Positions 61,335 to 64,000 of a stretch of DNA of 64,000 nucleotides are shown in pieces. Position 1 is the first letter of the stretch; each line of letters begins with the position of its first letter. This DNA comes from Macrobrachium rosenbergii (Eukaryota; Arthropoda; Malacostraca; Decapoda; Palaemonidae), in assembly GCF_040412425.1 (NCBI RefSeq), contig NC_089742.1, forward strand, positions 72,766,271 through 72,830,270, in the 5' to 3' direction. The notes beneath the pieces are model-generated. The model had not been told where the DNA came from. It saw only the letters and a program-made list of their open reading frames with translations, and did not search any database. A program made the position numbers and the translations under genes.

Positions 61335-61427
61335 ATTTCACCGGCTGACACGGGACTGGACTCAGAAAAGGGATTTTGACAAAGGAAAAATCTATTTCTG
61401 AGGAAGGTCCCGTGTCACCCGGTGACC
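61335..61427 (+). repeat. Internal complementary region of DIRS-like copy 2
   Basis: It reads TTTCACCGGCTGACACGGGA, then CTGGACTCAGAAA (reverse complement of the left end), immediately followed by AGGGATTTTGACAAAGG and TATTTCTGAGGAAGGTCC (matching the reverse complement of the right end). Joining of both ends in one internal block is the template structure used by DIRS elements to complete circular cDNA. Confidence 0.85.
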
Positions 61428-61536
61428 CTCCCTGAATCACCTAGTACTCTCCCTCTTGCACATGCCAAGTCTGGGGTTAAAGCAGCATGAATGAGGTAGG
61501 TGGCGCTTGAAAGTCGCTGGGCCCCATGGTGTTTGG

Positions 61537-61812
61537 TGTGGGGGCTGTAACGGCTCACCGCTTCTGTTCCGAGGGTTTTGATAAGGAGAGATCTTTCAGT
61601 AGGTTTCGTGGTAGTGGTATTTACTCACCCTCCTTATACCGACGCCTTCCTAGAAGACACGCCGACTGGGGTAGAGAACCCCCAGCTTTCCTGGAAAGCT
61701 CTTTTTCTGGTATATCTAGTGCTAGTTATACCTAGAAACTTTGCATAAAATGGAATTTCACCGGGTGACAATGGACCTTCTCAGAAATAGATTTTCCCTT
61801 GTCAAAATCCCT
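61537..61812 (-). repeat. Right inverted terminal repeat of DIRS-like copy 2
   Basis: Partner of 53849-54115. It ends GTCAAAATCCC and carries an outermost ~45 bp not present on the left end but present in the internal complementary region. Confidence 0.85.
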
Positions 61813-61859
61813 TTTGCACTGCTGAACATAGGTTTGTGAAGTACCTGAACCACACAGAA

Positions 61860-62345
61860 CAGTGTACTGTACACATATTCTGTAATTTTAATTCTTATCA
61901 TTGCAGGCCCCCTACACATGCACATCTCCACTCCCATAACCTAACTCATGGCTGTAATAGCTTTGAAAATCACTAAAATTAGGTAAGGAATTCCTAACTT
62001 TTTAATTTTTTGTACATTTTATTATTTTACTGTAAAATACTGTATTTATACTTTATTGCATACAGGACTACTGAATCATGTGGCCACACCGACATTTTTC
62101 CAGGGTTTAAGCAGCACAGTTTTAAAAAAAAAAAGTAAGGCATTCACTTTTTTTATCTTTCATACATTCTTTGGTATAAATTACAGTACTGTACACCTGT
62201 ATTACTGTATAACAAAATGTATTTTACTCTTGTATAGTATAAATACAGTACTCTATACTTTATTGCACACAAGACTTTACAATCACTGCTGTACAGTGCA
62301 CTATTGTAAACTTTGTACTAAATTGTAAATTTTTACGTTCCAGAA
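61860..62345 (+). repeat. Tigger-tail exon-intron modules, part right of the DIRS insertion
   Basis: An exon at 61907-61982 has acceptor ATCATTGCAG and donor ATTAG|GTAAGGAATTCCTAACT; its end (AAAATCACTAAAATTAG) parallels the exon at 53750-53816. A weaker acceptor TTGCATACAG (62057-62066) and a final TTCCAG (62338-62343) may begin further exons. Confidence 0.6.
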
Positions 62346-62819
62346 CCACCAGTTTTTGGATGCACACCACATCAGAATGTAGGTAAAACATCAAGAAACA
62401 ATGCAATATACCCAAAGGATTAAAAGTAAGGCTTTCTCTGGCATCGTATGCTGTCGTTCCGGTTCATGACGATTTTCGCCTTACGACACAGCACAGGAAC
62501 AGAACCACCGTCGTAAACCGGGGACTGCCTGTATATATATGGGTGTGTGTGCACACAGAAACACATTTCATATTACTTTAGCACTGTGCAAAATTAAGTA
62601 ATTGATTTCTATTTTGTTATTGATGAATTTTTTCAGAAAGAAACAAAATGTTTCATTACACTGACATTTGCACACACACTACTGAATCTACTGTTTTTGT
62701 TCTTTGACTTTCATTGCACATTGTTGCCAAAGAGTTGGCATAAACAGACATGGATCTCATATTAATGTAAAAGTATGGTAATTTATCTGTCTTTTGTGTC
62801 ATTCAAAAATAGATAAATA

Positions 62820-63160
62820 CAGTAAACCCCTCATATTCGCGTTCTCATGGTTCATGGACTCATGCATTTGCGGGTTTCTCTGTGGAACATATCTAGCCAT
62901 TTTTCGCGGAAAATTCGCGGTATTTTTCAGTGAGAAATATTCACTAATTACTGTATTTTCACATATTTTCATGAATAAATGCACTTTTTGTGATAAAACT
63001 ATTAAAATACTCAGGTATAAGCATTTTTACAGGGTTTTTCTTGGTTTAACCTATCAAAATGGGCAGTTCTAAGTGTCTTTAGAGGGGTTTTAAGTATTCG
63101 TAGATTTTAGCTATTACCGGGGGTGTGAGTCGCATCCCCACAAATACGGGCAGTTCACTG
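62820..63160. mobile_element. MITE of the CAGT(G/A)AACCCC family, 341 bp
   Basis: Ends CAGTAAACCCCTCATATTCG and ACGGGCAGTTCACTG are flanked by TA. Its left ~220 bp follow 26618-26820 (GAAATATTCACTAA, GCACTTTTTGTGATAAAACT) and its right ~110 bp follow 28690-28807, so it is an internally deleted derivative of that element. Confidence 0.75.
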
Positions 63161-64000
63161 TAATCCTTATTGTTATTTTTGCTGGGGGTTTTATTTTTTT
63201 AAAAACTAACGTAACATCTTTCTGCAAAAAGTTCTAATAATGCTTTGGATTTTTTGTTTTTGTCTCTATGACTTTAATTGCGCTTTTTAGCTACAGATGG
63301 TAACAACATATATAAATGGAAACACACTTTATCTTAGTTTGGTACTGTACTGTACAAAAATAAGTAATTGTTTACTTTTCCATTTTTAGTGAATATTTTA
63401 GTAAAAGCAAAAAAAAGTTTTTGCTTATGCCAAACTCTTACCCGCAATATCAATGGTTTTTTGTGTTTCTGGTTTTTGAACATATGCTATAATACTACTA
63501 CTGTATTCAACTTTAAAATGACACCAAACTCAATATCATAACAAACTCTTACCAGCAATATCAATGGTTTTTTTGTGTTTCTGGTTTTTGAACATATGCT
63601 ATAATACTACTATTCAACTTTAAAATGACACCAAACTCAATATCATAACAAAAATGGTAACTTTACAGTAAGCAATCAAAGAAAAAAGAAAAATATCAAT
63701 ACTCATGTGCACTGGTGTGTGTTTTGGGACAGACATGACCTGCGAGAGGCTGCATCCTCTTTGTATTAATAATAATTAGCAGAACTACACAGAAATGGAA
63801 TCAATCAATTCTCATTTCCATTTTTACAACCCTGGCTAACAGTTATTAAATTATTCATATCAGAAAGTGTATGTAGGCAATTTTTTACCTTGGCAACAAT
63901 GTTTTTCAGTCACTAAATTCCACATGATTCACATAATGTCTATGTAGCTATCCTTCTAAAATATTCCATCATTCAAATAATCATAAGTGATCATTTTCCA
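63161..64000. other. No gene seen; contains a 111-bp duplication
   Basis: AT-rich. A unit starting CAAACTCTTACC at 63431 is repeated at 63542 (to about 63652) with only small differences. Nothing else was recognised. Confidence 0.5.

Larger units (their letters stand above)
53849..61812 (+). mobile_element. DIRS-like retrotransposon, nearly full length (copy 2)
   Basis: About 7.96 kb. The inverted terminal repeats are 53849-54115 and, reverse-complemented, 61537-61812. An internal complementary region at 61335-61427 joins sequences complementary to the left end and identical to the right end. Plus-strand order: long leader, Gag remnant (56.2-58.1 kb), reverse transcriptase (58.2-58.9), RNase H (58.9-59.7), tyrosine recombinase (59.8-60.75). 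No target duplication was seen, as expected for recombinase-mediated insertion. It interrupts an intron of the Tigger-tail array. All coding parts are frame-disrupted. Confidence 0.85.
47286..62531 (+). mobile_element. Tigger-like (pogo superfamily) DNA transposon, interrupted by two other elements
   Basis: The left end CAGGCAGCCCCCGGTTACG (47286) pairs with the right end CGTAAACCGGGGACTGCCTG (62512-62531). TA flanks both ends. The coding region is split: 47768-48529 and 51510-52406 are joined across a piggyBac-like insertion, and the tail is split again by a DIRS-like element. Without the insertions the element is about 4.3 kb, long for a Tigger element, because of an extended tail of repeated mini-exons (52400-53850 and 61860-62345). 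Confidence 0.75.

Overview
This window is eukaryotic genomic DNA, most likely from a decapod crustacean. The evidence is long TA/GA microsatellites, spliceosomal introns, a tRNA-derived SINE family and a palindromic dispersed repeat of a type I associate with decapods, several DIRS-like retrotransposons, and a fragment of a USP38/USP35-like deubiquitinase gene. The species cannot be fixed from the sequence alone. Almost everything else is transposable elements, many nested, and nearly all coding remnants carry stops or frameshifts. I saw no bacterial operons, CRISPR arrays, rRNA genes or free-standing tRNA genes.

Layout. 1-4866: minus-strand DIRS-like element (Gag, long 5' region, terminal repeat), running off the left edge. 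6.5-12.7 kb: two copies of an unclassified repeat, a SINE with an 11-bp target duplication, a Penelope-like element with reverse transcriptase and GIY-YIG endonuclease remnants flanked by inverted repeats and TA arrays, and a 1-kb terminal-inverted-repeat element. 13.7-14.5 kb: a decayed Jockey-like LINE. 17.3-19.7, 24.0-26.2 and 43.9-46.5 kb: three copies of a TTAA-flanked element carrying an internal array of ~350-390 bp repeats. 26.6-29.6 kb: a pogo/Tigger-type element containing another MITE, then microsatellites.

30.9-38.4 kb: two minus-strand exons of the USP gene, the only clear host gene, separated by ~7 kb that holds a DIRS-like fragment, a SINE and a palindromic repeat. 38.7-43.9 kb: the 3' part of a second DIRS family (reverse transcriptase, RNase H, tyrosine recombinase), minus strand.

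46.9-62.5 kb is a three-element nest. A Tigger-like DNA transposon (47286-62531) was entered at a TTAA by a piggyBac-like transposon (48534-51505) and, in its tail, by a nearly full-length DIRS-like retrotransposon with inverted terminal repeats and an internal complementary region (53849-61812). Downstream of its transposase the Tigger-like element carries about nine tandem modules, each a short Pro/Ser-rich mini-exon plus a conserved intron with recognisable splice sites. I consider this the most unusual structure in the window. The right end holds another short MITE and a simple duplication.

How the parts relate: the autonomous-type elements (Tigger-like, piggyBac-like) sit beside short elements with matching or similar termini, so the window preserves candidate driver/passenger pairs. 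All family calls come from reading motifs and comparing sequence within the window; no database search was run.
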